Origin: Betaproteobacteria bacterium
GTDB taxonomy: Bacteria > Pseudomonadota > Gammaproteobacteria > Burkholderiales > SG8-41
Assembly (NCBI GenBank): GCA_947476215.1
Contig: CANJQI010000015.1
Location: 1 to 48,512, forward strand
DNA length: 48,512 nt
Direction of reading: 5' to 3'
In this document: piece after piece, positions 36,004-44,771 of the stretch
Layout: every line of letters begins with the position of its first letter
Numbering within the stretch: the stretch's first letter is position 1
Made by a program: the position numbers and the translations under genes
Notes under the pieces: model-generated
What the model was told of the DNA's origin: nothing
Seen by the model: only the letters and a program-made list of their open reading frames with translations
Database searches by the model: none

Positions 36004-37029
36004 CTAGGCGGCCACCTTTTCGCGCTCTGCCACCGTCACGAGATGCGCAAGCATTGCACGCGCATTGCCGTACAGTATTTTCTCGCGCGCCTCCGCGCCG
36101 ATCTGCGCGTCCGCGAGCGCCTTGGTGGTCCAGTCACAGCCGAATTCGGTGCCATCGGTACCGCACACGATGCGCTCGGCGCCGTACGCGCGCACCGCGG
36201 CTTCGATGGAATGCGGACCGAAGGAATTGCAGTCCACGTAAACTTTCGAGCGCCGGAAACGCGCCGAGGGCAATTCCTCTTTCGGCGTATCGAGCAGACA
36301 CCTATGGTCCATGCGTTCGACTTCGTACGGTATGTTGCCGCCCAGATTGTGCACATGGACCATGGCGTCGGGATACGGCGCCAGATAATCCGACATGCAC
36401 AATGTGACCATCGCGGAAGACAGGCTCGCCTGCATATCGAGAGTGCCGTTGCGGCGCCGGTAGTTATCGGTATCGCTCTTATGCTTCGGAAAAGCATCGC
36501 CGGGCCGGGCGCCATAGTGGATAAAGACCAGCGCGCGACGCCGGTTCGCGACCTCGAACAACGGGCGCATGGGTTCCGCATCCTTGAGCGTAATGAAGGC
36601 GTTCAACGGCAGTTGCACGCCTATGATGCCGGGCAAACCCATCGCGCGGTCAAACTCGGCGGCGGCGGCGGACATGTCCAGCAGCGGCACCGCCGCATAA
36701 GCGGCGAAGCGCCCGGGGTGCTCGACGCTAATCCTTGAAACGCTGTCATTGAACAGCCGGCACAGCGGGACAGATACCTCCGTCGGTTGCGCCTCTATCC
36801 AGCATAATTCCCCGCGCAAGGACAACACGCTGGTCGTCACGCCCTGGCGGTCCATGCGCGCAAGGTGATAGTCCGCGCAGTCGAATGCCTCGGATAGCGG
36901 TTCTTCGGCGTGGCGCGTCTTCAGCACTTCGACGCCATCCTGATTGCGCACGATGCGCGGTTCGCGGGTGCGCAACCGCAGCGCATCCGCGAGTTCGGCA
37001 GGCCGCCAGTGGGTATGCATGTCGATCAT
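36004..37029 (-). CDS. Amidohydrolase-2 (ACMSD-like) family metal-dependent hydrolase
   Basis: The 341-residue product starts MIDMHTHW with the metal motif HxH at 5 and 7. Further likely ligands are H in VFIHYGARPGD and VHVHNLGGN, and D in VCGTDGTEFG near the end. Relatives decarboxylate or hydrolyse products of aromatic ring opening (ACMSD, gamma-resorcylate decarboxylase, oxalomesaconate or PDC-pathway enzymes). Position directly upstream of pcaHG, on the same strand, supports a role in an aromatic-acid pathway. The exact reaction is unknown. Confidence 0.85.
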   Translation of the reverse strand: MIDMHTHWRPAELADALRLRTREPRIVRNQDGVEVLKTRHAEEPLSEAFDCADYHLARMDRQGVTTSVLSLRGELCWIEAQPTEVSVPLCRLFNDSVSRISVEHPGRFAAYAAVPLLDMSAAAAEFDRAMGLPGIIGVQLPLNAFITLKDAEPMRPLFEVANRRRALVFIHYGARPGDAFPKHKSDTDNYRRRNGTLDMQASLSSAMVTLCMSDYLAPYPDAMVHVHNLGGNIPYEVERMDHRCLLDTPKEELPSARFRRSKVYVDCNSFGPHSIEAAVRAYGAERIVCGTDGTEFGCDWTTKALADAQIGAEAREKILYGNARAMLAHLVTVAEREKVAA

Positions 37030-37127
37030 GGGGGGTCTCCTTTACGTAGCCAGCTTGCAGTTTAGCGCCTCGGCACGATCCCGTGGCGTCGATATGAAAC
37101 GCTCAATCCCTTAGTCGCATTTACCTG

Positions 37128-37427
37128 TCAACAACAACCCCACTCGTAGCCCTCCGGAGCGGCCAGCGCGTCCTTCAGCCACGCGTAGGGCAGGTCATCG
37201 TAAACCACCTGCACGACAGGCTTGAATATCTTGAATTGATGACGCTTGTCGTCCGGCGTCCAGAACGCAACCACGGTCTCCAGCGGCGGGCAACCGGGCA
37301 GGCCGCACGCAATCTCCGACACCATGATTGCCGACCATTGCTCGAGCTTGAAACGCTCGCGGGTCCATGTCTCGACATTATCGAGCGCCCGCAAGTGGTC
37401 GGCGGAATTTTTCGAGGAACCTAGCAT
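37128..37427 (-). CDS. Small cysteine-containing protein of unknown function
   Basis: The 99-residue product has C41 and C46 in the block ACGLPGCPPLE, the phrase FKIFKPVVQVVYDDLPYAWLKDAL, and ends in a CC pair. I recall similar short proteins in Burkholderiales as conserved hypotheticals. The two cysteine pairs could bind a metal or form disulfides, but no function is claimed. The start is an ATG at 37427 with weak ribosome-binding sequence. It is divergent from the zinc dehydrogenase. Confidence 0.65.
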   Translation of the reverse strand: MLGSSKNSADHLRALDNVETWTRERFKLEQWSAIMVSEIACGLPGCPPLETVVAFWTPDDKRHQFKIFKPVVQVVYDDLPYAWLKDALAAPEGYEWGCC

Positions 37428-37554
37428 GACTTCAACAGACTATGAGAAGTCACGCATTGTAAGGTGGCCCCTATGCGTGCGAAACTACTAAAGATTTGAG
37501 AAACCACTGACAAGCTCGCCCGCTCTTGGCGGGCATACGTGATTACACTTGTTT

Positions 37555-37654
37555 TCCCTCCCTTGCGCACCTAGTGCGGGGGGGGCAGGGAGGGGGCAAG
37601 CTCCGTGCCATCAAGTCGCCCCCTCCCTGCCCTTGCACTTCGTACAAGGGAGGG
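37555..37654. repeat. CCCTCCC/GGGAGGG inverted-repeat element
   Basis: The left arm (37555-37596) runs from CCCTCCCTTG to GGGGCAGGGAGGGGGC. The right arm (37617-37654) is close to its reverse complement, running from GCCCCCTCCCTGCC to AAGGGAGGG. Each arm is also internally palindromic around a short loop. A separate small hairpin GCCCGC/GCGGGC lies just before (37517-37533). This fills most of the 335-bp gap (37428-37762) before the zinc dehydrogenase; nothing else was recognised there. Confidence 0.7.
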
Positions 37655-37762
37655 TATCGAGAGTTTGGATATGATTGTCCGCCGGGAGAGGGAAAAAGTC
37701 GGAGCGCCGAGTTTGTCAGTCACTTATGCAAACAAGATGGTGATTACCTTGAGGAGATCGTC

Positions 37763-38872
37763 GTGGCAGAAACAGTACAAGCGGCCGTAAGAACCGGCCC
37801 GGGCAAGACCGAATACCGCGAATTTCCGATGCCGGATGTGCCGGAAGACAGCGCGCTGCTGAAAATGGAAGTCGCCGGCATCTGCGGCACCGACGTGCAG
37901 TTGTATCAACGCCCGCCGACCAAGAGCCCGGTCATCATGGGGCACGAGAACATCGGTTACATCGCCAAAGCGGGCCGCGAATTCACGCGCCGCAAGGGCT
38001 TCAAGGAAGGCGATCTGGTGTTCGTCGAACACTATGTGTCTTGCGGGCAATGCGAATGGTGCCACGCCGGACAGTACCGGTTATGTGACAACACCGACTG
38101 GCGCAATAATCCGGAAGCGATCCGCTACGGGTACACCTCGGCTGAAAAAGCGCCTCATTTGTGGGGTGGTTTTGCACAGTACGTCTACCTGCCGTGGAAC
38201 TCGGTGGTGCACCATGTTCCCAAAGGCGTGACGCCGGAACTCGCGGGTCTGGTCACGCCGATGGCAAACGGCGTGGAGTGGTCGCTGTTTGACGGCGGTG
38301 TGGGATACAACTCAACCGTGCTGATCCAGGGTCCGGGACAGCAGGGGCTTTCGCAAACCGTAATATGCAGACAGGCCGGCGCTTCGCTCATCATCGTCAC
38401 CGGTACGTCGAAGGATGGCGCGCGCCTTAAGGTTGCCAAGGAACTGGGTGCCGATTTCGTGATCGACGTACAACAGGAGGATCCTGTGGCGCGCATCAAG
38501 GAAATCACCGGCGGAAAAGGCGTGGACGTGGTGCTCGACTGCACCGCCGGCGGCGGCACGCTGCCGATCTTACTGGGGGTGGAAGCAATGAAGCGCAAGG
38601 GCGGAACCATGGTCATGCAGGGCGAGATGGCGGAGTTCCCCAACTTCCCCATCGGCCGCATCACCGTCAAGTTCATGACGCTCAAGAGTGCGCGTGGCCA
38701 CAGTTATAAATCCTGCGAGCTCGCCCTGCAGCAAATTGCCTCCAAGCGCTTCCCGCTGGAAAAGATCACCACCCACCGCTTCGGGCTTAAAGATGTTGAT
38801 CTTGCAATTCGATCGGTGGGGGGCAAGGGCGTGCCCGATGTCATTCACGCTTCATTGTACCCTTGGAACTAG
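37763..38872 (+). CDS. Zinc-binding alcohol dehydrogenase family protein
   Basis: From a GTG at 37763 the product has 369 residues. It has the catalytic zinc cysteine C41 in GICGTDVQ, HE at 61-62 in MGHENIG, and the structural zinc set C94, C97, C100 and C108. The Rossmann domain has IQGPGQQGLSQ near 197-207. GAGGAG six bases upstream of the GTG decides the start; the open frame before it is mostly the inverted-repeat element. Substrate unknown, a secondary alcohol or polyol by family. The CobW gene follows 24 bp later. Confidence 0.88.
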   Translation: MAETVQAAVRTGPGKTEYREFPMPDVPEDSALLKMEVAGICGTDVQLYQRPPTKSPVIMGHENIGYIAKAGREFTRRKGFKEGDLVFVEHYVSCGQCEWCHAGQYRLCDNTDWRNNPEAIRYGYTSAEKAPHLWGGFAQYVYLPWNSVVHHVPKGVTPELAGLVTPMANGVEWSLFDGGVGYNSTVLIQGPGQQGLSQTVICRQAGASLIIVTGTSKDGARLKVAKELGADFVIDVQQEDPVARIKEITGGKGVDVVLDCTAGGGTLPILLGVEAMKRKGGTMVMQGEMAEFPNFPIGRITVKFMTLKSARGHSYKSCELALQQIASKRFPLEKITTHRFGLKDVDLAIRSVGGKGVPDVIHASLYPWN

Positions 38873-38896
38873 CAGGGCGATGAGCCAAGACTGCCG

Positions 38897-39946
38897 ATGA
38901 CCGAACGTATCCCCGTGACCGTGCTCACGGGTTACCTCGGCGCCGGAAAAACCACGCTGCTTAACCGTATCCTCTCCGAGGATCACGGCCGGCGTTACGC
39001 GGTTATCGTCAACGAGTTCGGCGAGATCGGTATCGACAGCGACCTGATCCTGAATACCGACGAAGAGTTGTTCGAGATGAACAACGGCTGCATCTGCTGC
39101 ACGGTGCGCGGCGACCTCATCCGGACTTTGCATGGGCTGCTGCAAGAGCGCGGCGGCGGCTCGAGAACATTTGATGCCATCATCGTGGAAACCACCGGGC
39201 TTGCCGATCCGGGGCCGGTGGTGCAGACATTCTTTGTCGACCTTTTTCTGCAGGCAAGGACCGCCCTCGATTCCGTGACCACCGTCGTCGATGCCAGACA
39301 CATACTGCCGCGCCTCGCGGACAGCCGTGAAGCAGTCGAGCAAATCGCTTTCGCCGACCAGATAGTGCTCAACAAGACGGATCTCGTTTCCACCGTGGAA
39401 TTGCGCGACATCGAATCACGCCTGAACGCACTCAATCCACTGGCGCCCATCCATCGCGCCGTGCGTGCCCAAGTGGCGCTCGACAAAGTGCTGGGGCGTG
39501 AAAGTTTCGATCTGACGCGCATCGTTGCGCTGGAGCCCGGATTTCCCGGTGCCAGTCACGGCACCATGGACCACGTGCACGATGAACATTGCGACCACTT
39601 TGCGGCAGCGGATGGACACGATCATGAGCACGATAGCGAGATCAGCAGCCTGTGCCTGACATTGGACAGGCCCGTAAGCCGGGTCGAGCTTGAACGCTGG
39701 CTCACTCAGCTCGTCGCCCGGCACGGAACGGACATACTACGTGCCAAGGGGATAGTCGATGTAGAGGGCGGGCAACGCCGGCTCGTCTTTCAGTCGGTGC
39801 ACATGTTGATCGAATTCGATCTGCAACGGCCGTGGGCCGCGGATGAGGCGCGTCACAGCCGGCTCGTTTTCATCGGTAGAAATCTGGACCGCGGCGCTTT
39901 GCGCTCAGGCCTGGAGTCTTGCGCGCGGCCAAGACAGGTCCAGTGA
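38897..39946 (+). CDS. CobW/G3E-family GTPase with histidine-rich loop
   Basis: The 349-residue product has the Walker [10 protein letters not shown] at 12-20, the metal motif GCICC with C65, C67 and C68, NKTD at 159-162, and the CobW C-terminal domain. Between them, residues 221-245 hold eight histidines, a probable metal-collecting loop. G3E GTPases hand zinc, cobalt or nickel to target enzymes. Position right after a zinc-type dehydrogenase suggests that enzyme as a client. The NiCoT permease further along suggests cobalt or nickel as alternatives. Specificity cannot be decided from sequence. Confidence 0.9.
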   Translation: MTERIPVTVLTGYLGAGKTTLLNRILSEDHGRRYAVIVNEFGEIGIDSDLILNTDEELFEMNNGCICCTVRGDLIRTLHGLLQERGGGSRTFDAIIVETTGLADPGPVVQTFFVDLFLQARTALDSVTTVVDARHILPRLADSREAVEQIAFADQIVLNKTDLVSTVELRDIESRLNALNPLAPIHRAVRAQVALDKVLGRESFDLTRIVALEPGFPGASHGTMDHVHDEHCDHFAAADGHDHEHDSEISSLCLTLDRPVSRVELERWLTQLVARHGTDILRAKGIVDVEGGQRRLVFQSVHMLIEFDLQRPWAADEARHSRLVFIGRNLDRGALRSGLESCARPRQVQ

Positions 39947-40018
39947 GACGGCATTCAACGAAGTCGTTTATTATTCTGGTTCAAGAACCACCCTGACGCC
40001 AACCCACGCAGTTATCCA

Positions 40019-41005
40019 ATGAAAATCAAAATATCGCGATTTAGTACTCTTGCAATCGGCGTTCTCCTCGGAGCGCTTTCCGTTACCACCGCAGTGGCGC
40101 AGTCATGGCCAACCAAATCGGTGCGCATCGTCGCGCCATTTGCACCGGGAGGCACCGCCGATACCCTGGGCCGCATCGTCGCGGCCAAGCTCACCGAGAG
40201 TCTGGGCCATACATTCACGGTCGAGAACCGCGCCGGCGCCGGGGGCGTGCTCGGATCGGATATCGTCGCCAAAAGTGCGCCGGATGGCTATGTTCTGGTG
40301 GTGTCCGGCGTCGCGTCGCATGCGATTGCACCAGCCCTGCCAACCGCGAAATTTCCTTTCGACCCGGTCAAGGACTTCACGCATATCGCGCTGTTTGGCG
40401 GTCCGCCCGCCGTGCTGGCAGTGCACCCTTCCATTCCCGCGCGCGACCTGAAGGCGTTTATTGCGCTCGCCCGATCGAAACCGGGCACGCTCAACTACGG
40501 CTCGCCGGGCAATGGCACGCAAGGTCACCTGGTCGCGGAGTTCTTCAAGCAAATCACCAAGGTCGATCTGACGCACATTCCATACAAAGGCGCCAGCGGT
40601 GCAGTCACCGATCTGATGGCGGGCCACATACATTCCGTGTCCACCACGTTGAGTACGGCGAGCGTCGCAATTCGTTCCGGCCGCGCGCGGGCGCTGGCCA
40701 TTTCTTCAAGCGCCCGCCTGACCGACTATCCCGCGGTGCCTACGTATCGCGAACTTGGCTATCCAGAACTCGTAGCCACCATATGGTTTTCGCTGTCGGG
40801 TCCCGCGGGCATGCCACCCGACGTTGTCACCAAACTCAATACTGAAGTCCGGCGCATCCTGCAACTGCCCGACGTGCGCGAGAGACTGCGCCCCGAAGGC
40901 ATAGATCCCGGCACCCTGGACCCGAAAGCATTTACGGAATTTCTCGCATCTGAAGTCAAGCGCTGGGCGCCAGTCGTCCGTACGTCGGGGGCTCAGGCGA
41001 ATTAG
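40019..41005 (+). CDS. Bug/TctC-family periplasmic solute-binding protein
   Basis: The 328-residue product has a signal peptide ending at TAVAQ before SWPTKSVRIVAPFAPGGTADT. VENRAGAGGVLGSDIVAKSAPDGY and VDLTHIPYKGASGAVTDLMAGHI are typical Bug blocks. It is more distant from the divergent pair at 20-22 kb than those two are from each other. It lies after the CobW gene on the same strand, 72 bp away. The ligand may be the substrate of the nearby catabolic genes, but this is inference. Confidence 0.92.
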   Translation: MKIKISRFSTLAIGVLLGALSVTTAVAQSWPTKSVRIVAPFAPGGTADTLGRIVAAKLTESLGHTFTVENRAGAGGVLGSDIVAKSAPDGYVLVVSGVASHAIAPALPTAKFPFDPVKDFTHIALFGGPPAVLAVHPSIPARDLKAFIALARSKPGTLNYGSPGNGTQGHLVAEFFKQITKVDLTHIPYKGASGAVTDLMAGHIHSVSTTLSTASVAIRSGRARALAISSSARLTDYPAVPTYRELGYPELVATIWFSLSGPAGMPPDVVTKLNTEVRRILQLPDVRERLRPEGIDPGTLDPKAFTEFLASEVKRWAPVVRTSGAQAN

Positions 41006-41070
41006 GGCTTTTCCATAGCCCCGCGGGCATACGTGTCTAAACATCTCCAATCTCACGACTATACGCGATC

Positions 41071-41128
41071 GTAGGGCGGCATGCCTATGCCGCCGCTGTC
41101 ACTTGTCGGCAAAGGATTGCCGACCTAC
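41071..41128. repeat. BIME: two inverted REP palindromes
   Basis: GTAG (41071-41074) precedes the hairpin GGCGGCAT-GCCT-ATGCCGCC. After a 10-bp gap comes a second hairpin GTCGGCAA-AGGA-TTGCCGAC (41105-41124), then CTAC (41125-41128). Both stems are perfect 8-mers. The element lies in the 327-bp gap between the Bug gene and the NiCoT gene; no cobalamin-type riboswitch or clear promoter was seen in the rest. Confidence 0.85.
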
Positions 41129-41332
41129 TTCCTTGCTTCGTGGAGATTCCTTCGATATTTAAAGATGTGCAGATACCCATGCACCGCGTGAGTGGATTCC
41201 GTCGGTCACGCATGTTCCGCTATGCGGAACGTTGTTCTTTTTAATTGCCTGCTGACGTTTGTTGGTTCTAGAATAGCGCCTCCCCAATCTTTGATCGCGC
41301 CGGGCTTACCTTGCCGCGACAAAAAGCATTCC

Positions 41333-42169
41333 ATGGAAAGTTCGATGCTGGGCGCAACCGGATCAGCGCTTCAGGACTGGCTGGGGCTGGTTCTGATCGT
41401 GTTCGGGCTGGGTCTGAAACATGGACTGGATCCCGATCATCTCGCCACCATAGACGGTTTGACGCGGTTCAATGCACAGGAACGGCCGCGGTTGGCGCGC
41501 TGGTCGGGATGCCTTTTTTCGCTGGGGCACGGCACGGTGGTCACGTTGGTGGCGGGCTTGGTCGCGGTGCTGACCAGCAGCTGGTCGACGCCGGCATGGC
41601 TGGAACAGGCCGGTATCTGGATTTCGATAGTGTTTCTCCTCGCCTTGGGCAGTGCGAATCTTGCCGCCCTGTTCCGCACCCCGGGAAACCGCATCGTGCA
41701 GCCTCTGGGGTTGAAGGGACGCTGGCTCGGACAGTTGACTCAGACCAGCCACCCGATGGTCATCGCATCCATAGGCGCCGCGTTTGCGCTGTCCTTCGAT
41801 ACCTGGAGCCAGGCCGCTTTGTTCTCGATGACCGCAACGCACATGGCGGGTTGGGGCTTTGCGGTCGTGTTGGGACTAATATTCATGACGGGCATGATGG
41901 TGTCCGACGGACTCAATGGCCTATGGGTCGCGCGCATGCTGCGCTATACCGACCGGCGAGCACTGATCGCATCGCGGGTCATGAGTTTGATGATCGCACT
42001 GCTCAGTTTTTCTGTCGCGGCGCTGGGTCTGGCAAGAGTTTTCCTGCCCGGCATCGCCGCGGCAGCTGAAAATGCCGGCGCGTTGCTGGGGTTGGGCGTG
42101 CTCGCACTACTGCTGGTGAGTTTCATGGTGGCCATACGGATGTCCAGCCGGCAAGCGGTCGCACCATGA
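41333..42169 (+). CDS. NiCoT-family nickel/cobalt permease
   Basis: From an ATG at 41333 the product has 278 residues (a second ATG at 41345 is also plausible, with GGAAAG before it). The signature HX4DH is present as H30, D35 and H36 in GLKHGLDPDHLATIDGLTR, and about seven to eight membrane segments follow. This transporter family takes up Ni2+ or Co2+, with selectivity not readable by eye. The open frame extends 47 codons further upstream, but that part reads as non-coding. Its stop overlaps the IclR start by 4 bp (ATGA). Confidence 0.85.
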   Translation: MESSMLGATGSALQDWLGLVLIVFGLGLKHGLDPDHLATIDGLTRFNAQERPRLARWSGCLFSLGHGTVVTLVAGLVAVLTSSWSTPAWLEQAGIWISIVFLLALGSANLAALFRTPGNRIVQPLGLKGRWLGQLTQTSHPMVIASIGAAFALSFDTWSQAALFSMTATHMAGWGFAVVLGLIFMTGMMVSDGLNGLWVARMLRYTDRRALIASRVMSLMIALLSFSVAALGLARVFLPGIAAAAENAGALLGLGVLALLLVSFMVAIRMSSRQAVAP

Positions 42170-43002
42170 AGACCCCGAACGGAAGTTCCATGCGCCGCAA
42201 GACGCAACCCGTCAAGGCGCGAACGCCATTATCGTCGGTGGCAAACGCGTTGCGCCTGCTCAAGGCCTTTTCCGATGCGCAGTACGAAATCGGCATCAGC
42301 GATCTTGCGAAACAACTGGGACTTGCGAAGAGTACGGTCCATCGCCTTGCCGCCACCCTCGTTAGCGAAGGCATGCTGGAACAGAACGCGCAGGACGGCA
42401 AGTACCGCCTTGGCCTCACGATGTTCGAACTGGGTGCATTGGTACGGCGCAAAATGGATGTCACCGCCGAAGCGAAGCCCTATCTGAAATCGCTGGCAGA
42501 GAAGACCGGCGAGACGCTGCACCTCGCGGTACTGGACCATCAGGCGGTGCTTTACATCAACATCATAGAGAGCCAGCGCGCGATACGCATGGGTTACAAG
42601 ATCGGCACGCGCGCGCCCCTGCACTGCACGGCCGTGGGCAAGGTGCTGACTGCGTATCAGTCCGAGGACGCCATAGATGCCGCAATCGCGCACGGGTTAC
42701 CGGACTGCACCGCAAATACCATCACCGACGCCGCCGATTTTCGACGTGAGCTCGACGCCGTGCGCGCGCGTGGCTATGCCATCGAAAACGAGGAAATCGA
42801 AGTGGGCTTGCGCAGCATAGCGGCGGCGGTTCGCAGTTACTCGGGACAGGTTGTGGCTGCCATCGGCATAGCCGGACCCGCGCACCGTATGACGCGCAAA
42901 GTGCTGCTTTCCTACGCCGGCGATCTGCTGGAAGCGGCAGACGCGGTTTCGCTGCGACTGGGCTATCAACCCGCGCCGCAGGCGCGCCAGCGCGCTTCGT
43001 GA
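42166..43002 (+). CDS. IclR-family transcriptional regulator
   Basis: The 278-residue product has a winged helix-turn-helix at about 22-85 (SVANALRLLKAF, LGLAKSTVHRLAATL) and an IclR effector-binding domain with GYKIGTRAPLHCTAVGKVLTAY and GYAIENEEIEVGLRSIAAAV. IclR proteins mostly control catabolic operons and bind a pathway metabolite. It starts in overlap with the NiCoT stop and lies 15 bp before the EutA-like gene, so it is probably part of the operon it controls. Confidence 0.93.
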   Translation: MKTPNGSSMRRKTQPVKARTPLSSVANALRLLKAFSDAQYEIGISDLAKQLGLAKSTVHRLAATLVSEGMLEQNAQDGKYRLGLTMFELGALVRRKMDVTAEAKPYLKSLAEKTGETLHLAVLDHQAVLYINIIESQRAIRMGYKIGTRAPLHCTAVGKVLTAYQSEDAIDAAIAHGLPDCTANTITDAADFRRELDAVRARGYAIENEEIEVGLRSIAAAVRSYSGQVVAAIGIAGPAHRMTRKVLLSYAGDLLEAADAVSLRLGYQPAPQARQRAS

Positions 43003-43017
43003 TTTTCTGAGATCAGC

Positions 43018-44760
43018 ATGCCGGACTCCACGGACACGAAAAACAAGTTGAGCCATACCATGGCGGATCACGCCTACGGCGACAACTTTGCCCATACGCA
43101 TGACGGCATGGAGGCGGACCACGACCACGATCACTTCGACGGCGGCGAAGGGCCGGGAGAAAACGCGCTGTGGGCGCAGGACAACGTCACGCTGACCAGC
43201 GTCGGCATCGATATCGGGTCGTCCGGCACGCAGGTGGTGTTTTCACGACTGAACTTGCGGCGCTTCGGCGAACAGCTGTCGAGCCGCTATTACGTGGTAT
43301 CCCGCGAAACGCTTTATCAGTCGCCAGTCGCGCTGACGCCCTATCAAAGTGAAGAGCTCATCGACGGCGAAAAGCTGGGCGCCCTCATCGATGCGGCCTA
43401 CACCGGCGCAGGTCTGCATCCGGACACCATAGACACCGGGGTCGTCATACTCACGGGTGAAGCACTCCGGCGCGAAAACGCGCAGGCCATAGCCGCGGTG
43501 ATCGCGGAGCAAGGCGGCGAATTTGTCTGCGCAACCGCTGGCCACCATATGGAAGCCATGCTCGCGGCTTATGGCTCAGGCGCCGCCGGGGTGTCTCATA
43601 CCCAGGGCAAACGCATACTCAATATCGACATCGGCGGCGGCACTACCAAGCTCGCATTGGTGGACGGCGGCCGCGTCATCGCGACGGCTGCGGTGCATGT
43701 CGGCGGTCGACTGCAAGTCGTGGATCATAAACAGAAAATTGTTCGCCTCGACCCTGCGGGCAAGTATCACGCCGCGCAGGCCGGATACGCATGGGATCGC
43801 GGTGACATTGCAAGTGTCAGCGAGATGGATGCGGTCGCCGAACGCATGGCGGACGCCCTGATCGCGGCGATTACCGAGCAGCCCCTGTCGCATGCGATTG
43901 AGCGCCTGTATCTGACCGAACCCATACGTGACTTCGGCAGCATAGACGGCGTGATGTTTTCCGGCGGCGTCGGCGAATACGTTTATGAGCGCGAAGCGCG
44001 TGATTTCCACGACATGGGTAAACGGCTCGGGCGTGCCATGCGTCAACGTGCCGACAGCGGCGCTTTGCCGTGGCCCATGTTGCCGGCGGGGGAATGCATG
44101 CGCGCAACCGCACTCGGCGCATCGGAATACAGCGTCCAGTTGAGCGGCAATACGACGTTCATTTCCAATCCGGGCGTGCTGCTGCCGCGCAGGAATCTGC
44201 AGGTCTTGCAACCGCCATACGCATGCACGGAAGTCATAGCACCGAACGAGCTTGCGCATACCATACGCACTCACTACGCCGCCTTCGACCGGGTCGAAGG
44301 AGAAGGCGAAGCAGCATTGGCATTTCGCTGGACCGGCGCACCTTCCTACGAACGCATACACGCTTTTGCGCAGGGCATATGCCGTGGTCTCGCCGCAACC
44401 ATCGCGCACGGGCAGCCTTTATTCATCGTGCTCGACGGTGATATAGCACAGACGCTGGGCGCGATATTGCGTGAAGATATGGAACTCACCAACGAAATCC
44501 TCGTGATCGACGGCGTCACCCTGCAGGACTTCGACTACATCGATCTGGGCCGCATCCGCATGCCGTCGCAAACCGTACCGGTCACGGTCAAGTCGCTGGT
44601 GTTCAGCGAGGACCCGCGTGCGCCGCAAGGGCAGCCGCATCTGCAGCATGTTCATGAACACGATGATGATCATGGACACCATCACCACCACGACCACCCG
44701 CACGTGCATGCGCCGGCCAAAGTCCAGTACTTCAAACGCGGCAGCACCGGCACGAAATAG
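43018..44760 (+). CDS. EutA-family (ethanolamine ammonia-lyase reactivase-like) protein with His-rich ends
   Basis: The 580-residue product matches EutA of the actin-like ATPase fold. It has VGIDIGSSGTQVVFSRL at 62-78, NIDIGGGTTKLALVDGG near 202-218, MFSGGVGEY near 313-321, LSGNTTFISNP and VPVTVKSLVF near the end. EutA normally releases damaged cobalamin from ethanolamine ammonia-lyase so it can be replaced. E. coli EutA has 467 residues. This protein adds a histidine-rich N-terminal arm (seven His in 13-39) and a C-terminal tail with 13 His in about 25 residues. No eutB or eutC is in the window, so the client enzyme may lie beyond or differ. Confidence 0.88.
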   Translation: MPDSTDTKNKLSHTMADHAYGDNFAHTHDGMEADHDHDHFDGGEGPGENALWAQDNVTLTSVGIDIGSSGTQVVFSRLNLRRFGEQLSSRYYVVSRETLYQSPVALTPYQSEELIDGEKLGALIDAAYTGAGLHPDTIDTGVVILTGEALRRENAQAIAAVIAEQGGEFVCATAGHHMEAMLAAYGSGAAGVSHTQGKRILNIDIGGGTTKLALVDGGRVIATAAVHVGGRLQVVDHKQKIVRLDPAGKYHAAQAGYAWDRGDIASVSEMDAVAERMADALIAAITEQPLSHAIERLYLTEPIRDFGSIDGVMFSGGVGEYVYEREARDFHDMGKRLGRAMRQRADSGALPWPMLPAGECMRATALGASEYSVQLSGNTTFISNPGVLLPRRNLQVLQPPYACTEVIAPNELAHTIRTHYAAFDRVEGEGEAALAFRWTGAPSYERIHAFAQGICRGLAATIAHGQPLFIVLDGDIAQTLGAILREDMELTNEILVIDGVTLQDFDYIDLGRIRMPSQTVPVTVKSLVFSEDPRAPQGQPHLQHVHEHDDDHGHHHHHDHPHVHAPAKVQYFKRGSTGTK

Positions 44761-44771
44761 CGGGGGAAACA

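Noticed and set aside
37526-37762. 79-codon extension of the zinc dehydrogenase
   Set aside because: It is translated from the inverted-repeat element and a spacer; the GTG at 37763 has a clear GAGGAG and opens the conserved domain.
41192-41332. 47-codon extension of the NiCoT permease
   Set aside because: No family similarity and no ribosome-binding site; internal ATGs at 41333 or 41345 fit better.
41006-41332. Cobalamin or Ni/Co riboswitch upstream of the NiCoT operon
   Set aside because: No B12-box-like sequence was found; the only structure is the REP pair at 41071-41128.
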